NCBI GenBank assembly: GCA_020746105.1
Contig: CM036657.1
Location: 5,310,417 to 5,374,416, forward strand
Source: Trogon surrucura
Lineage: Eukaryota; Chordata; Aves; Trogoniformes; Trogonidae
Direction of reading: 5' to 3'
Length of the DNA stretch: 64,000 nt
Part shown: positions 22,504-33,705 of the stretch, piece after piece
Layout of the letters: each line of letters starts with the position of its first letter
Position numbering within the stretch: position 1 is the stretch's first letter
Notes under the pieces: model-generated
Seen by the model: the letters and a program-made list of their open reading frames with translations, nothing else
Database searches by the model: none
What the model was told of the DNA's origin: nothing
Position numbers and translations under genes: made by a program

Positions 22504-23140
22504 TGTGTAACGATATACAAATTACTAACTGTGAAATTATAACGGAAGATTGATGGGGAGTGAGAGAATAAGTAAGTCGAGTGTCTTTACAAATAGTGAT
22601 AAAACAAGAAGGGGAGTGTGTGGGTTTTTTCTTGTTAGTGATGGAACAAAGAAGAGAGTGTCCTTCATGAATGAGGGAGTCACAGAATGCAGCCTGCAGG
22701 AGAAGATAACGAGACACCTTGACCATTAGGGCTATTAATTAAGTCAACAGCAAGGATGCTCTAAACTTTTGAACTTTGAGAAAGAGTGCGCAGGCTTAAG
22801 AGGCCTATGAATATGAATATTAACTTCTCCACCCTGGGCGGCATAAAGTTGAAATTAATGAAACGTGATGTGTGTTGTTAAGGGGGGTACATGTTAAGGG
22901 GGAACAGGGAACAGGTGGATCAGGAAGTCTGTACCTCCTGAGTGCTTCAGCCAATGGGGAAAGGGAGAGGGTTTCATGCGGCCGGGAAATTAGGATAAAA
23001 GGGGGCTGCGTTCTCTGGCAATTGGAGAGACCTCACTGGGACTTGGCAACCTCGGTGAACTCTCCCTTTATTTGAGTAAAGTTAAGACTCCTCTGTCTTC
23101 TTTGTGAACACTGACCTCTGGCAACGAGATTTTCCGTACA
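22504..23140 (+). mobile_element. LTR-like sequence
   Basis: Runs from TGTGTAACGATATAC to TTTTCCGTACA, with a TATA-like aggataaaaggggg near 22990, GC-rich U5-like text after it and tttgagtaaa near 23070. I found no matching flanking duplication, so the ends and solo status are tentative. Confidence 0.4.
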
Positions 23141-23798
23141 GGAGGACTGTAGGTATGCTCAAGCAAATTGCACCTGAGGTATCAGAAAACACACACATCC
23201 CACTGGATTACTGCTTGGCCTTGTGTGCTCAACAAGCAGCACGCCTGCGTCTAGATAACAGAGACCTGGGATAGATGCGGGGACATCTTTCACACTCCTG
23301 CCCTGCTGTGAGAAGGAACAGAGCAAAGCTATTGTTTGAGTCCTGGGAACTCAGAGCAACAGGTTAAACATAACAAAGCAGCAGGTTAAATACCACATGC
23401 TTTCTAGCAAGGAGAGGTCACCTCAGGCCTGCCCTGCTGCTTGTTGAGCTGCTTGTGTGATCGATGCTTGTGTGTCTCTGCTTGGGTGCTGCTTCAGAGA
23501 TTCTCCAGATTCTCATGTAACGAGAATAAATTTATTCTTTGCATTTCACCCGTGGTTTGTGGTTGTTCGTGTGTTCTGCCTGTTTCAGCCTACACACTAA
23601 CCAATCAGAAACTAGTGGGATGTCTTTGGGAATCTGTTGGTGATAAGATTATGTAAAAAAATCACTTTAGAAAGTCCCAAGGTGTGCTGGTTTCATCCCA
23701 GTACCCAAACTTGCGCAAATTTGTAATAAATGGCATATCTGATCTTAGCGTGTGAGGTTAGCTTATTGCACATCAGGAAACGAACTCAGACAACAAAG
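23141..23798. other. Possible second LTR remnant, otherwise unassigned
   Basis: 23148-23594 has TGTAGG...CCTACA ends and a polyadenylation-like gagaataaattt near 23522, so it may be an LTR, but no duplication flanks it. The remainder holds nothing I recognise. Confidence 0.3.
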
Positions 23799-24372
23799 AA
23801 TCACAGAATCACAGAATGTTAGGGATTGGAAGGGACCTCGAAAGATCATCAAGTCCAATCCCCCTGCCAGAGCAGGAACCCCTCGATAATGCTACATAGG
23901 AACGTGTCCAGGCGGGTCTTGAATGTCTCCAGAGAAGGAGACTCCACAACCTCTCTGGGCAACCCGTTCCAGTGTTCCGTCACCCTCACTGAGAAGAAGT
24001 TTCTTCTCGAGTTTAAGCGGAACCTCTTCTGTTCCAGTTTCAACCCATTACCCCTTGTCCTATCATTGGTTGTCACCGAGAAGAGCCTGGCTCCATCCTC
24101 GTGACACTCACCCTTGATATATTTGTAAACATTAATGAGGTCACCCCTCAACCTCCTCTTCTCCGAACTAAAGAGACCCAGCTCCCTCAGCCTTTCCTCA
24201 TAAGGGAGATGTTCCACTCCCTTAATCATCCTAGTTGCCCTGTACTGGACTCTCTCCAGCAGTTCCCTGTCTTTCTTGAACTGAGGGGCCCAGAACTGGA
24301 CACAATATTCCAGATGGGGACTCACCAGGGCAGAGTAGAGGGGAAGGAGGACCTCTCTCGACCTACTAACCA
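23799..24372 (-). mobile_element. CR1 LINE 3' end, 5' truncated
   Basis: Minus-strand frame 24373-23849 is open and reads [37 protein letters not shown] and [22 protein letters not shown], then the CR1 tail at 23799-23825. It is truncated at the 5' side next to the ERVL remnant. Close in sequence to the CR1 at 54821-56475. Confidence 0.93.
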
Positions 24373-26426
24373 CCCCCCTTTTCCATCCCAGTTTCTCATG
24401 TCCTCACCATATCCACGTAGGAAAATCCACAAGTCATTCCGTGACAAGTTGCCACCAACTAACAAAAAAGAAACAGAATCCTTCTTAGGTACTGTGGGTT
24501 TCTGGAGAATGCATATTCCTGGTTATAGTCAGATTGTGAAACCTCTTTTTGATGTGACTCGAAAGAAAAACAAATTTCAGTGGGGCCCTGAACAGCAACA
24601 GGCCTTTGAACAAATCAAACAAGAGATTGTACAGGCAGTAGCTCTTGGGCCAATTTGAACAGGACAAGATATTAAAAATTTGCTATACACCGCAGCTGGG
24701 GACAATGGTCCTGCCTGGAGCCTCTGGCAGAGGGCACCAGGAGAAACTCGAGGTCGACCCTTAGGATTTTGGAGCCGAAAATATCGAGGCTCTGAGGCCA
24801 ACTATACTGCAACAGAAAAAGAAATACTGGCCGCATATGAAGGAGTTAAAGCTGCTTCGGAAGTGATTGGTACTGAGGCACAGCTTCTCCTAGTACCACG
24901 AATACCAGTCCTAAACTGGATGTTCAAGAGTAAAGTTCCTTCCACACATCATGCCACCGATGCTACATAGAGTAAATGGACTGCCCTAATTACACGGAGA
25001 GTTCGAATGGGTCATCACAATTGTCCAGGACTTTTAGAGGTGATCGCAGACTGACCACAAGGTAAAGACCTTGCAATGCCCCCTAAGGAGGTGGTGATAT
25101 GTGCTGAAGAAGCTCCACCATATAATCAGTTACCAGACAATGAGAAGCAGTACGCCCTATACACTGATGGATCTTGCCGCCTTGTAGGAAATCGTCGTAG
25201 GTGGAAAGCTGCTGTGTGGAGTCCCACAGGATGTGTTGCAGAGGCAACTGAGGGACAAGGTGGATCGAGTCAGTTTGCAGAGGTAAAAGCCATCCAGTTG
25301 GCCTTAGACATTGCTGAACGGGAAAAATGGCCAGTGCTCTATCTCTATACTGACTCATGGATGGTGGCAAATGCTTTTTGGGGTTGGTTAAAACAGTGGA
25401 AGAACAATAACTGGCAGCACGGAGGTAAGCCTATTTGGGCTGCTGAACTATGGCAAGACATTGCTGCTCGGCTAGAGAACTTAGTTGTAAAGGTACGTCA
25501 CGTAGATGCTCATGTGCCCAAAAGTCGTGCCACTGAGGAACATCGACACAACCAGCAAGTGGATCAGGCTGCTCAAGTGTTCCAAATAGACTTGGACTGG
25601 GAACACAAAGGTGAACTGTTTCTAACTCGGTGGGCCCATGACAATTCAGGACATCAAGGAAGAGATGGAACATACAGATGGGCTCGTGACCGAGGGGTGG
25701 ATTTAACTATGGACGCTATTGCGCAGGTCATCCATGATTGTGAAATATGCGCCGAAATTAAGCAAGCTAAGTGATTAAAACCTTTGTGGTACGGGAAACG
25801 ATGGTTAAAATATAGGTATGGGGAGGCCTGGCAGATTGATTACATCACACTTCCTCTAACTCGCCAGGATAAGTGCTATGTGCTCCCTATGGTAGAAGCA
25901 ACCGCAGGATGGTTGGAAACGTATCCCGTGCCTCACGCCACTGCCCGAAACACTATCTTGGGCCTAGAAAAGCAGACCTTGTGGCGACACGGCACTCCAG
26001 AAAGAATTGAACCAGATAATGGGACTCATTTCAAAAACAATCTTGTAGACATTTGGGCTAAAGAACATGGTATTGAATGGGTATATCGTATCCCTTATCA
26101 TGGACCAGCCTCGGGTAAAACTGAACAATACAATGGACTGTTAAAAACTACCCTGAAAGCACTGGGAGGTGGAACTTTTAAAAACTGGGACAAGCATTTA
26201 GCACATGCCACCTGGTTAGTTAACAGCAGAAAATCCATCCATCCTGCTGGTCCTGCTCATTCAGAGCCTTTACATACAGTACAGGGAGATAAATTCCCTG
26301 TGGTATATGAAAGGAATTTATTGGGGAAGACTGTCTGGGTATTTCCTGCTTCGGGCAAAGGCAAACCCATTGGTGGGGTTGCTTTCGCTCAAGGTCCTGG
26401 AACTACTTGGTGGGTGATGATGAAAG
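24373..26426 (+). pseudogene. ERVL-like pol remnant (RT C-terminus, RNase H, integrase)
   Basis: Closely parallels residues about 361-1021 of the intact ERVL pol at 57727-60852. Order: RT thumb/connection (PPTNKKETESFLG), RNase H (YTDGSCR near 25160, YTDSWMVANA near 25350, DAH near 25506), integrase zinc domain (WAHDNSGH, CEICA) and core (QIDYI, DNGTH, GKTEQYNGLLK). In-frame stops lie near 24656, 24968, 25054 and 25772. It lacks LTRs, gag, protease and the RT active site, and ends where a CR1 begins. Inactive. Confidence 0.92.
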
Positions 26427-28395
26427 ATCACAGAATCACATAATCACAGAATGTTAAAGGTTGGAAGGGACCTCAAAGATCATCTAGTCCAACCCCCCTG
26501 CCAGAGCAGGATCACCTACAGTAGAGCGCACAGGAACGCGTCCAGGCGGGTTTTGAATGTCTCAAGAGAAGGAGATTCCACAACCTCCCTGGGCAGCCTG
26601 TTCCAGTGCTCGGTCACCCTCACAGTAAAAAAGTTTTTCCTCATATTTTTCTGGAACCTCCTGTGTTCCAGCTTCCACCCATTGCCCCTTGTCTTGTCAG
26701 CGGACGCCGCTGAAAAGAGCCTGGCTCCATCCTCCTGACATTCCCCCTTGACATATTTATAAACATTAATGAGGTCACCCCTCAGCCTCCTCTTCTCCAA
26801 GCTAAAGAGACCCAGCTCCTTCAGCCTTTCCTCATAAGGGAGATGCTCCACTCCCTTCACCATCTTTGTGGCTCTACGCTGGACTCTCTCAAGCAGCTCC
26901 ATGTCCTTCTTGAACTGAGGGGCCCAGAACTGGACACAATATTCCAGATGCGGCCTCACCAGGGCAGAGTAGAGAGGCAGGAGGACCTCTCTTGACCTAC
27001 TTGCTACTCCCCTTCTAATACAACCCAGGATGCCATTGGCCTTCTTGGCCACGAGGGCACATTGCTGGCTCATGATCATCCTGCTGTCCACTAGAACCCC
27101 CAGGTCCCTTTCCCCTGCGCTCCTCTCCAGCAGGGCAGTCCCCAACCTATATTGGCACATGGGGTTATTTTTTCCCAAGTGCAAAACTCTACACTTGCCC
27201 TTATTAAACTTCATAAGATTTCTCCCCGCCCAGCCCTCCAGCCTGTCTAGGTCTCTCTGAATGGCTGCACAGCCTTCTGGTGTGTCAACCACTCCTCCCA
27301 ATTTCGTATCATCAGCAAACTTGCTGACAACACTCTCTAATCCCTCATCCAGATCATTGATGAATATATTAAACAGCACCGGCCCGAGCACTGACCCCTG
27401 AGGGACCCCACTAGACACAGGCATCCAGCCAGACTCAGCCCCATTGACCACAACCCTCTGGCTTCTTCCCTTCAACCAGTTCTCGACCCACCTCACTACT
27501 TGGTCATCCAGACCACATTTCCTCAGTTTACCTATGAGGATGCTGTGGGAGACGGTGTCAAAGGCCTTGCTGATGTCCAGGTAGACCACGTCCACTGCAT
27601 GGCCACCATCCATCCACCTGGTTATGTCTTCGTAAAAGGCTATCAGGTTGGTCAAACATGACTTCCCCTTGGCAAAGCCATGCTGACTGCTCCTAATAAC
27701 CTTCTTATCCTTGATATGCCTAGAGACAGTGTTAAGGATAAGATGTTCCATCACCTTTCCAGGGATGGAGGTGAGGCTGACCGGTCTGTAGTTACTCGGG
27801 TCATCCTTCCTGCCCTTCTTATAGACTGGAGTGACAATTGCTTTCCTCCAGTCTTCAGGCACCTCACCTGTTACCCACGACTTACCAAAGATGATGGAGA
27901 GTGGCCTAGCAATGACTCCCGCCAGCTCCCTCAGCACCCGTGGGTGCATCCCATCAGGGCCCATGGATTTATGAATGTCCAAGTGTTCAAACTGATCCTT
28001 AACCCACTCCTCATCAATCAGGGCAGACTCCTCCTTTGTCATGACTTCCTCTGGGTCCTCAGGGGACTGAGGCTCCTGAGGACAGTCTCCAACAGTGTAG
28101 ACAGAGGCAAAGAAGGCATTCAGCAACTCTGCCTTCTTTCTGTCCTCTGTCTCCAGGACACCCATCTCATTCAACAGAGGGCCTACATTGCCTCTAGTGT
28201 TAGTTTTGTCAGCAATGTATTTGAAGAAGCCCTTTCTGTTGTCTTTGACCTCCCTTGCAAGTTTTAACTCCAAGGAGGCCTTAGCTTTTCTGATTGCCTC
28301 CCTGCACTCCCTGACAGCTGCCCTGTACTCCACCCAAGTGGTCAGCCCTTCCTTCCACAATTTAAACACCCTCCCCTTCCACCTGAGTCTGCCCA
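26427..28395 (-). mobile_element. CR1 LINE, 5' truncated, RT frame intact for 617 codons
   Basis: The minus-strand frame 28369-26516 is fully open. It starts in the linker after the endonuclease, then carries [15 protein letters not shown] (about residue 137), NYRPVSLTS (about 193), LDISKAFD with the first catalytic Asp (about 264), [10 protein letters not shown] (about 321) and FADD (351-354, the second catalytic pair). The C-terminal CR1 region follows, with tail repeats at 26427-26450. The lost endonuclease and ORF1 mean it cannot move, but the clean frame marks a recent insertion. It separates an ERVL remnant from an ERVK remnant. Confidence 0.94.
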
Positions 28396-29440
28396 GCAGA
28401 TCCCTGGTTAATCAAACATACTGGCCACCCACGTGGCCCCTGCAGGCTCCCATGACACAAATTGTGGGAGTGGGAGGAATGAAAGCTCCTCAATCCAGTA
28501 GAGACCCTGTGACTATAGTTTTTGAAGATGGACAACAAATAGTCTTTCGGCCATATGTCATGCAGTTACCTTCAACTCTTCAAGGTCTGATAGGCAGAGA
28601 CCTGCTGTCTCAACTCGGAATGGTATTAACCACTGATCAGCATTTATCATGACGGCCACTGCCGAGCAGCCGCCCATACAAAAGATGACCTGGGTGACGG
28701 ATACACCCGTATGGGTGGAGCAGTGGCCGATGACTAAAGACAGGCTGCAAATAGCAGAACAAACAAAAGCGCTTGAACAAGTAACTTCTAAATTACAAAC
28801 AGGATGGAGTGCACGTCGTCTTGAGGATCACCCCCTGTCATTGCTTATCATCAATACAGATTCCAACCCTCTTGCCACTGTGCTTCAATGGCAAAAGAAA
28901 AAGGGGGAAGAATCCCCTGGAGAGTCAACAAGAATAATAGAATGGGTATTCTTACCAGTGCAACCTAAATTTCGCCTAATGAAAAGAACAGAAGCCATCG
29001 CCGCGTTGATCCAAAAGGGCCAATCTCGAATAACGGAAATAGATGGGTTGGAGCCGGCAGACATTAGTATTCCCGTTAGAAATGAAGACTTGGAATGGCA
29101 ACTGCGGCACTCCATCGAAATCCAGGAAGCATTGCTGGGCTACTCTGGTCTGGTTCACAACAAGCATCCTAAGGGCCCACTGTGGCAAGTAATTGAGCAA
29201 CACAAATGGCTAGAAAAACCCGTGCTCACAGCAACCAGTGGATGGAAGGACGGTCTTCACAGACGCAGGGCGGAAGACGAGAAGCGCGGCATGTGTATGG
29301 CAACAACAGGGAGCGTGGAAGCAACATACAATCCAGGGTGACGTTGCAGATAGCTTACAAGTACTCGAACTGAAAGCTGTATGTTGGGCTTCCCAGAATT
29401 GGAGCAAAGAGCCTCTCAATGTGGTTTCTGATTCCTTATA
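28396..29440 (+). pseudogene. ERVK (beta-like) pro-pol remnant with deleted RT
   Basis: 28413-28652 is the C-terminal half of an aspartic protease (GRDLLSQLGMVL) without its catalytic DTG. 28649-28780 is the start of reverse transcriptase (PVWVEQWPMTKDRL). The palm with its catalytic motif is deleted; the frame resumes in the RT thumb/connection region and runs to 29341. RNase H follows in another frame from 29238 (TVFTDAGRKTRSA, LELKAVCWA, SDSLYVV) until 29440, where an LTR fragment interrupts it. Confidence 0.85.
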
Positions 29441-29443
29441 TGT

Positions 29444-29821
29444 TGTTAGGGTTGATGGTAATAACCAGCAAAGTGAGCTTTCTTTAGGTAAAAGCAAGGT
29501 GGGGGAAACCAGCTGCCTTTTGCTTTGTTAGAAGTGTGTGTTTAAGGACCAAAATAGATAGGGAGACTCCCTTGTATTCTTCCTTCAGCCCTGGCCAAGC
29601 TGTGAGAAGAATTCAACGGAGCAAACACCACCAGATGTTCCCGCATTCAACGTTATGTAAGGTTGTTTATTTAATAGTATAAATGCTGGAACCTCTTGCA
29701 GCGACTTCAGAAACCTCACCTACGAGTGGACGCACTGCGTAGGACTTCCCAATTGTTGGGAGGGTTCTCCAGAAACCTCACTGCAACAGGGGCTCCCCAG
29801 CCACTGCGGGTCTGGATGATT
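29444..29821 (+). mobile_element. LTR fragment of the 12005-12680 family
   Basis: Starts TGTTAGGGTTGATGG immediately after the RNase H motif and matches 12005-12430 through 'ccactgcgggtctggatgat', then stops matching. It has tataaatgctgg near 29680. It belongs to a different LTR family from the provirus around it. Confidence 0.75.
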
Positions 29822-29824
29822 TAG

Positions 29825-29936
29825 GGTGATGGGTGTGAGAACTTTGACAGGATGAATTAAGAGTTTAGTTAAGGCATTTTTGGCTATTGCAGTTTTAATT
29901 GTTATAGGCTTAGTTCTGTTTAGTTGTTCGATATAA
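29825..29936 (+). pseudogene. ERV env fragment: membrane-spanning C-terminus
   Basis: The frame ends at TAA 29934-29936 and encodes a roughly 20-residue hydrophobic helix (FLAIAVLIVIGLVLFS) followed by C-S-I. A TGA sits in frame about 11 codons upstream of the hydrophobic helix where a Trp codon would be one change away. Its position just before the polypurine tract and LTR is where the env transmembrane subunit ends. Confidence 0.6.
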
Positions 29937-29966
29937 GCAAGCTAGCGGACGAAGCCTGGGTTGTCC

Positions 29967-29985
29967 AAAAAGAAAAAGGGGGATA
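29967..29985 (+). other. Polypurine tract
   Basis: The purine-rich run aaaaagaaaaaggggga directly precedes the TG of the LTR at 29986, as expected for the plus-strand primer site next to a retroviral 3' LTR. Confidence 0.7.
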
Positions 29986-30388
29986 TGTAGGGGAATTTCT
30001 TGTGGAGCAGGGGCGCGGTATCCCTTTAAAGATGTGGACAACCCAGCTTAGGCCTAAACAAAGGCTCTGTCCTTGGAGCTGCCTTGGAACACAGGGAGGA
30101 GGAGGTTTTATCTGTTTTGTGAGAGCTTTGCGAGATGCTTGGCTGGAGGTGCTGGCCCCAGGGGGAGAAGGGGGGGGCGAGAGCTGGTTGCATAGTGGAA
30201 TGGCACTACCCAAAAAAAACGCTGGCACGTGTAAACCTGTAACTGACCAACTCTGCTAAGGGGCAGGCATGGGGACACTGCTTCACTGTATATATTGAGC
30301 TGTCCGGAGCAATAAAGAGAGAACGACTTGTAGCCATATCGGTGGGATTTGTCGTTGTCTTGACCGGCTCTCCGACGGGACCCTCTTT
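29986..30388 (+). mobile_element. ERVK LTR (403 bp)
   Basis: TGTAGGGGAATTTC to GGGACCCTCTTTGG. It has a TATA-like tatatattg near 30290 and AATAAA at about 30310, and is full-length homologous to 4683-5085. The polypurine tract before it marks it as a 3' LTR. A primer-site-like TGGCATTTTGACTG and a gag-like ATG also follow it, so it may join two elements. Confidence 0.83.
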
Positions 30389-30607
30389 GGATGGCATTTT
30401 GACTGTCAGCACTGATACTGACTCCGGGATATGATTTTGCATATTGACGTGTAGTTGCTGTGAAACTTTTGTGGAGCGAGTGACGTGAGTGAGACGCAGT
30501 GGAACTGTGGAGCGAGGGCGGAGCTCTGACCCGCGGTTCCATTGTCCCACAAGGGGCGCGGCGAAGAGGAGTAAAGGGAGTGATATGGGACTGGTGATGA
30601 GCTGAGA
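30389..30607. other. Leader-like sequence after LTR
   Basis: Non-coding stretch between the LTR and a gag-like ATG. It could be the leader of the following element; no firm signal apart from TGGCATTTTGACTG at about 30392. Confidence 0.3.
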
Positions 30608-30751
30608 ATGGGGAAAACAAAGCGGAGGTGTATTGAGAAAGAGTCCTTTGGGATGTATTCCTGCACACTGGAGAGATATAGGGGGACCTCCCGGGGAAAA
30701 TGTGAATCAGAATTAGGTATTGTAATCAGTGGTGGCCTCTGTATACTTTAG
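30608..30751 (+). pseudogene. Possible N-terminus of gamma-like gag (47 codons)
   Basis: ATG at 30608 opens a Met-Gly start (MGKTKRRCIEKESFGMYS) and stops at 30751. A Met-Gly N-terminus is typical of myristoylated matrix proteins. The similarity is weak and the placement rests on the gag and pol pieces that follow. Confidence 0.35.
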
Positions 30752-31251
30752 ATGTTTTTTTAAGGAGAGAAGGAACAGTTGTGGAATCACCCTGAGGGGC
30801 AGAGAGATTGTAGACACAGGATCCTTTAGTGTTGGCTTTAGAAAAGGAACAAACCATCTAGACTTAAGAGGTGTCATCCAGCCTGTAGTACTGGGCAAAG
30901 GTAAACAAGGGAATAGACTGTTTGGGATGTATCTCACACCCCCGCCTCCCTTTTCCCTTGCCACCGCTCCACCTGCTAAGGGGGCAAAGAGCGGCTGGGG
31001 GCTCTCCAATTGAGGGCAGGACACGCAGCAGGACCCAGGGAGGCCCCGACTGCTCGCTCCTCTGCTGAAGGAAAACTCGTGGGGCCAACCACGTGCTGAT
31101 GAGCAGGTCGCAATGTCTGTGGCGTGTCTAAGTGGTGGCGTGTCTCTGTAAGTGGCGGGGATCGCACACGAAACGGCTGGTTTCTGGGCTCTGGGAGTGT
31201 TTCTGACTGACGGACCAGCAGGTGATCAGTCGGTAACGTCCCGCGTGCCCG
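30752..31251. other. Unassigned sequence within ERV remnant
   Basis: No frame I can assign; probably decayed gag or leader of the element whose later parts are readable. Confidence 0.3.
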
Positions 31252-32029
31252 ATGGCCGCACCGGTGGAACCCCGTCACCTTAAGCCCCTGAGCAGAGGGT
31301 TACCGGACGCCTTAAAAACCCACGTGAATGCCCTCAGAGAAAGGGTTCAGAGCACAATAGACAGGAACAGACAGAATTCCCGCGGCCGGGGCCGTGTGCT
31401 CAGCTGGGTGGAGCTGTTACACGATCTCGTTCAGACGTGAGATGGGCTGGGCTGACCCTGGAGGCCGGGGGGCCCGACGGGAACAGGTGGTTCCGCCGAG
31501 CCCGAGCCAGCCCCGTCGAGTGGTTGAGCTCCGGAGCGCCCGGCCCGGCCCGGGGTGGGCCCGACCGGCCCCAGGACACCACCAGGCCCCGTGCCTGGCG
31601 AAAGGCTCAGCCATGGGGGTGCCCCGAGCCCTGCTGCGCCGGCAGGCTGTTGAGCACGTTGGGAGGCTGGTGGGATTGCTGGAAGGGAATGCGAGGAGTC
31701 AGGAAGCCCCACGGGCAACAGCTCCCCCTCCTCCCGGTGAGAGGGCAATGGACCCCTTCGTGCCTCCGTGGGGGGAGTGGCTGCATTTACCTTATTCCTG
31801 GGACAATCCACAACCGACATCAGAAAGAAATTGCAGAAGTTGAAAAAAACCAGATATTAGGGACCTTGAAAAGCTTTTAGAGGAGGCCTGGAGAGTTTTT
31901 AGAAATAGGGAAGAAGTAGACAGAGGGAAACTATCTAAAGTGATAGCCACGGCAACTGTGGCAGCACTGGAGCAGGAAGGAGGGAGGGAAGGCTGTTGCT
32001 GGCCTTGCTGGCGCTATAGCACTGCAGCC
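31252..32029 (+). pseudogene. Gamma-like ERV gag capsid fragments
   Basis: 31252-31440 reads SRGLPDALKTHV and VLSWVELLHDL, similar in pattern to the capsid middle of avian ERV Gag. 31770-31830 reads PYSWDNPQP. 31840-32000 reads PDIRDLEKLLEEAWRVFRNRE, the capsid C-terminal type seen in gammaretroviruses (DIR-KLQKL region). The pieces lie in different frames with stops between. Confidence 0.6.
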
Positions 32030-32382
32030 TGTGTTTAAGAAAATACCTTAGATTCTTTGATCATTAAGGTCAGTCTGCCCTTGTTTTGCTTCCTTGAAGC
32101 AAAACAAGGTTACAAATCTTTCTGGTTTGTCATTGAGAACAGAGGCACTGGACATCTGGAGATGCAACATCCTGATAGATTAAGTGTAGGTATATTAGAT
32201 GTAACCGCACCAATCAGTAACTGTTGTAGTAGATAGAATGTAGTAATAACCAATGAGATAACAGAAAGTGTAATGTACTGAGAGTTGAAAGAGTATAAAC
32301 GTTTGGTAGAAAAGAATAAAGTTGAATCTGTTTGTTCGTGCTCATATTGAGTCGTTGCCTGCAGTTCCTGTTTCTCCAGCAT
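32030..32382 (+). mobile_element. LTR-like insertion within gag remnant
   Basis: Lies between the capsid C-terminus and the zinc knuckle. It contains a TATA-like gagtataaacg near 32294 and AATAAA at about 32322. The boundaries (TGTTTAAG start, CTCCAGCA end) are approximate and I found no duplication. Confidence 0.5.
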
Positions 32383-32483
32383 GAGGCTCCCCGCAGAAGG
32401 CAGAGGTAATTGCAGCAGACATGGTGGGTTTCAGAGCACTTGGGGACAAAATCGGATTTCAGAGCACTTTGGAACAAAATCAG

Positions 32484-32525
32484 TGTGCGTATTGTAAAAA
32501 GGATGGTCATTGGAAAAACGAATGC
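32484..32525 (+). pseudogene. Gag nucleocapsid zinc knuckle
   Basis: CAYCKKDGHWKNEC fits CX2CX4HX4C exactly. A single knuckle is typical of gamma-like Gag. Just upstream, 32428-32480 is an imperfect tandem duplication of 'tttcagagcact'. A CR1 begins 16 bases downstream. Confidence 0.9.
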
Positions 32526-32540
32526 CCAAAGCTCCAGGGA

Positions 32541-33455
32541 AATCATAGAATCATAGAATCATAGAACAGTTCAGGTTGGAAAAGACCCTTGGGATCATCA
32601 AGTCCAACCATTAACCCTACACTACAAGTTCACCCCTAAACCATCTCACCCAACACCCCATCTAAGTGACACTTAAACACATCCAGGGATGGCGACTCAA
32701 CCACCTCCCTGGGCAGTCTGTTCCAGTGTCTGACCACTCTTTCCATGAAGAATTTCTTCCTAATGTCCAGTCTAAACTTTCCCTGTTGCAACTTGAACCC
32801 ATTCCCCCCTGGTTCTGTCCCTAATGACCTGTGAGAAGAGACCAGCACCAACCTCTCTACAATGTCCTTTCAAGGAATTGTAGAGCATGATGAGGTCCCT
32901 CCTCAGCCTCCTCTTCCTCAAACCGAACAGTCCCAGCTCCCTCAATCACTCCTCATAAGGTCTATTCTCCAGGCCCTTCACCAGCTTTGTCGCCCTCTTC
33001 TGCACTCGCTCCAACACCTCGATATCTCTCCTATACTGAGGTGCCCAAAACTGAACACAATACTCAAGGTGTGGCCTCACCAGTGCTGAGGACAGGGGGA
33101 CAATCACCTCCCTACTCCTGTTGGTCACACAATTTCCAATAGAAGCCAGGATGCCGTTGGCCTTCTTGGCCACCTGGGCACACTGCTGGTTCATGTTCAG
33201 CCGGCTGTTGATCAGAATGCTCAGGTCCTTTTCCACCAGACAGCCTTCCAGCCACCCTTCCGCAAGCCTGTAGCGTTGCGTGGGGTTGCCGTGACCAAAA
33301 TGCAGGACCCTACACTTAGCTCTGTTGAAATGCCTGCAGTTGGCCTGGGCCCATCGATCCAGTCTGTCCAGGTCCCTCTGTATGGCCTTTCTACCCTCCA
33401 GCAGATCGACACTCCCTCCCAGCTTGGTGTCATCTGCAAATCCACAGGTGATAAC
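32541..33455 (-). mobile_element. CR1 LINE 3' end inserted in gamma-like ERV
   Basis: Tail repeats (atcatagaatcatag) at 32541. The minus-strand text runs [50 protein letters not shown], and is truncated at about 33455. It splits nucleocapsid from protease. Frames are broken (stop near 32947). Confidence 0.92.
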
Positions 33456-33705
33456 TGAAAGATTGACCGGGGGTGTCTACCCTAGCAGACCTGATGGTTA
33501 AAATAAAGCTGGGGAGCAGAAAAAGAGATGCAGAATTTTTGGTTGGTACAGGAGCCTCCCTCTCTGTTTTAAACCAAAAAATAATGCCTGTAAGTAACAA
33601 ATTTATAAATGTAGTAGGAGCAACTGGCCAACAGGAAAAGGCGTTCTTTCTAAAACCTTTAAAATTCAAATTAGAAAAAACTGTAGGAATGCACCAGTTT
33701 CTGTA
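33456..33705 (+). pseudogene. Gamma-like ERV protease remnant
   Basis: The frame to 33706 contains FLVGTGASLSVL, where functional retroviral aspartic proteases have an Asp before Thr-Gly-Ala. The codon at 33545-33547 is GGT (Gly), one transition from an Asp codon, so the catalytic residue is lost. The rest of the fold ([10 protein letters not shown]) is recognisable. Confidence 0.8.

Noticed and set aside
22504-23594. Complete LTRs with target duplications
   Set aside because: LTR-like signals are present but no flanking duplication could be matched, so they are listed only as LTR-like.
31394-31880. Overlapping GC-rich frames on both strands (129-149 codons)
   Set aside because: Composition effect in decayed gag; only short capsid-like segments are believable.
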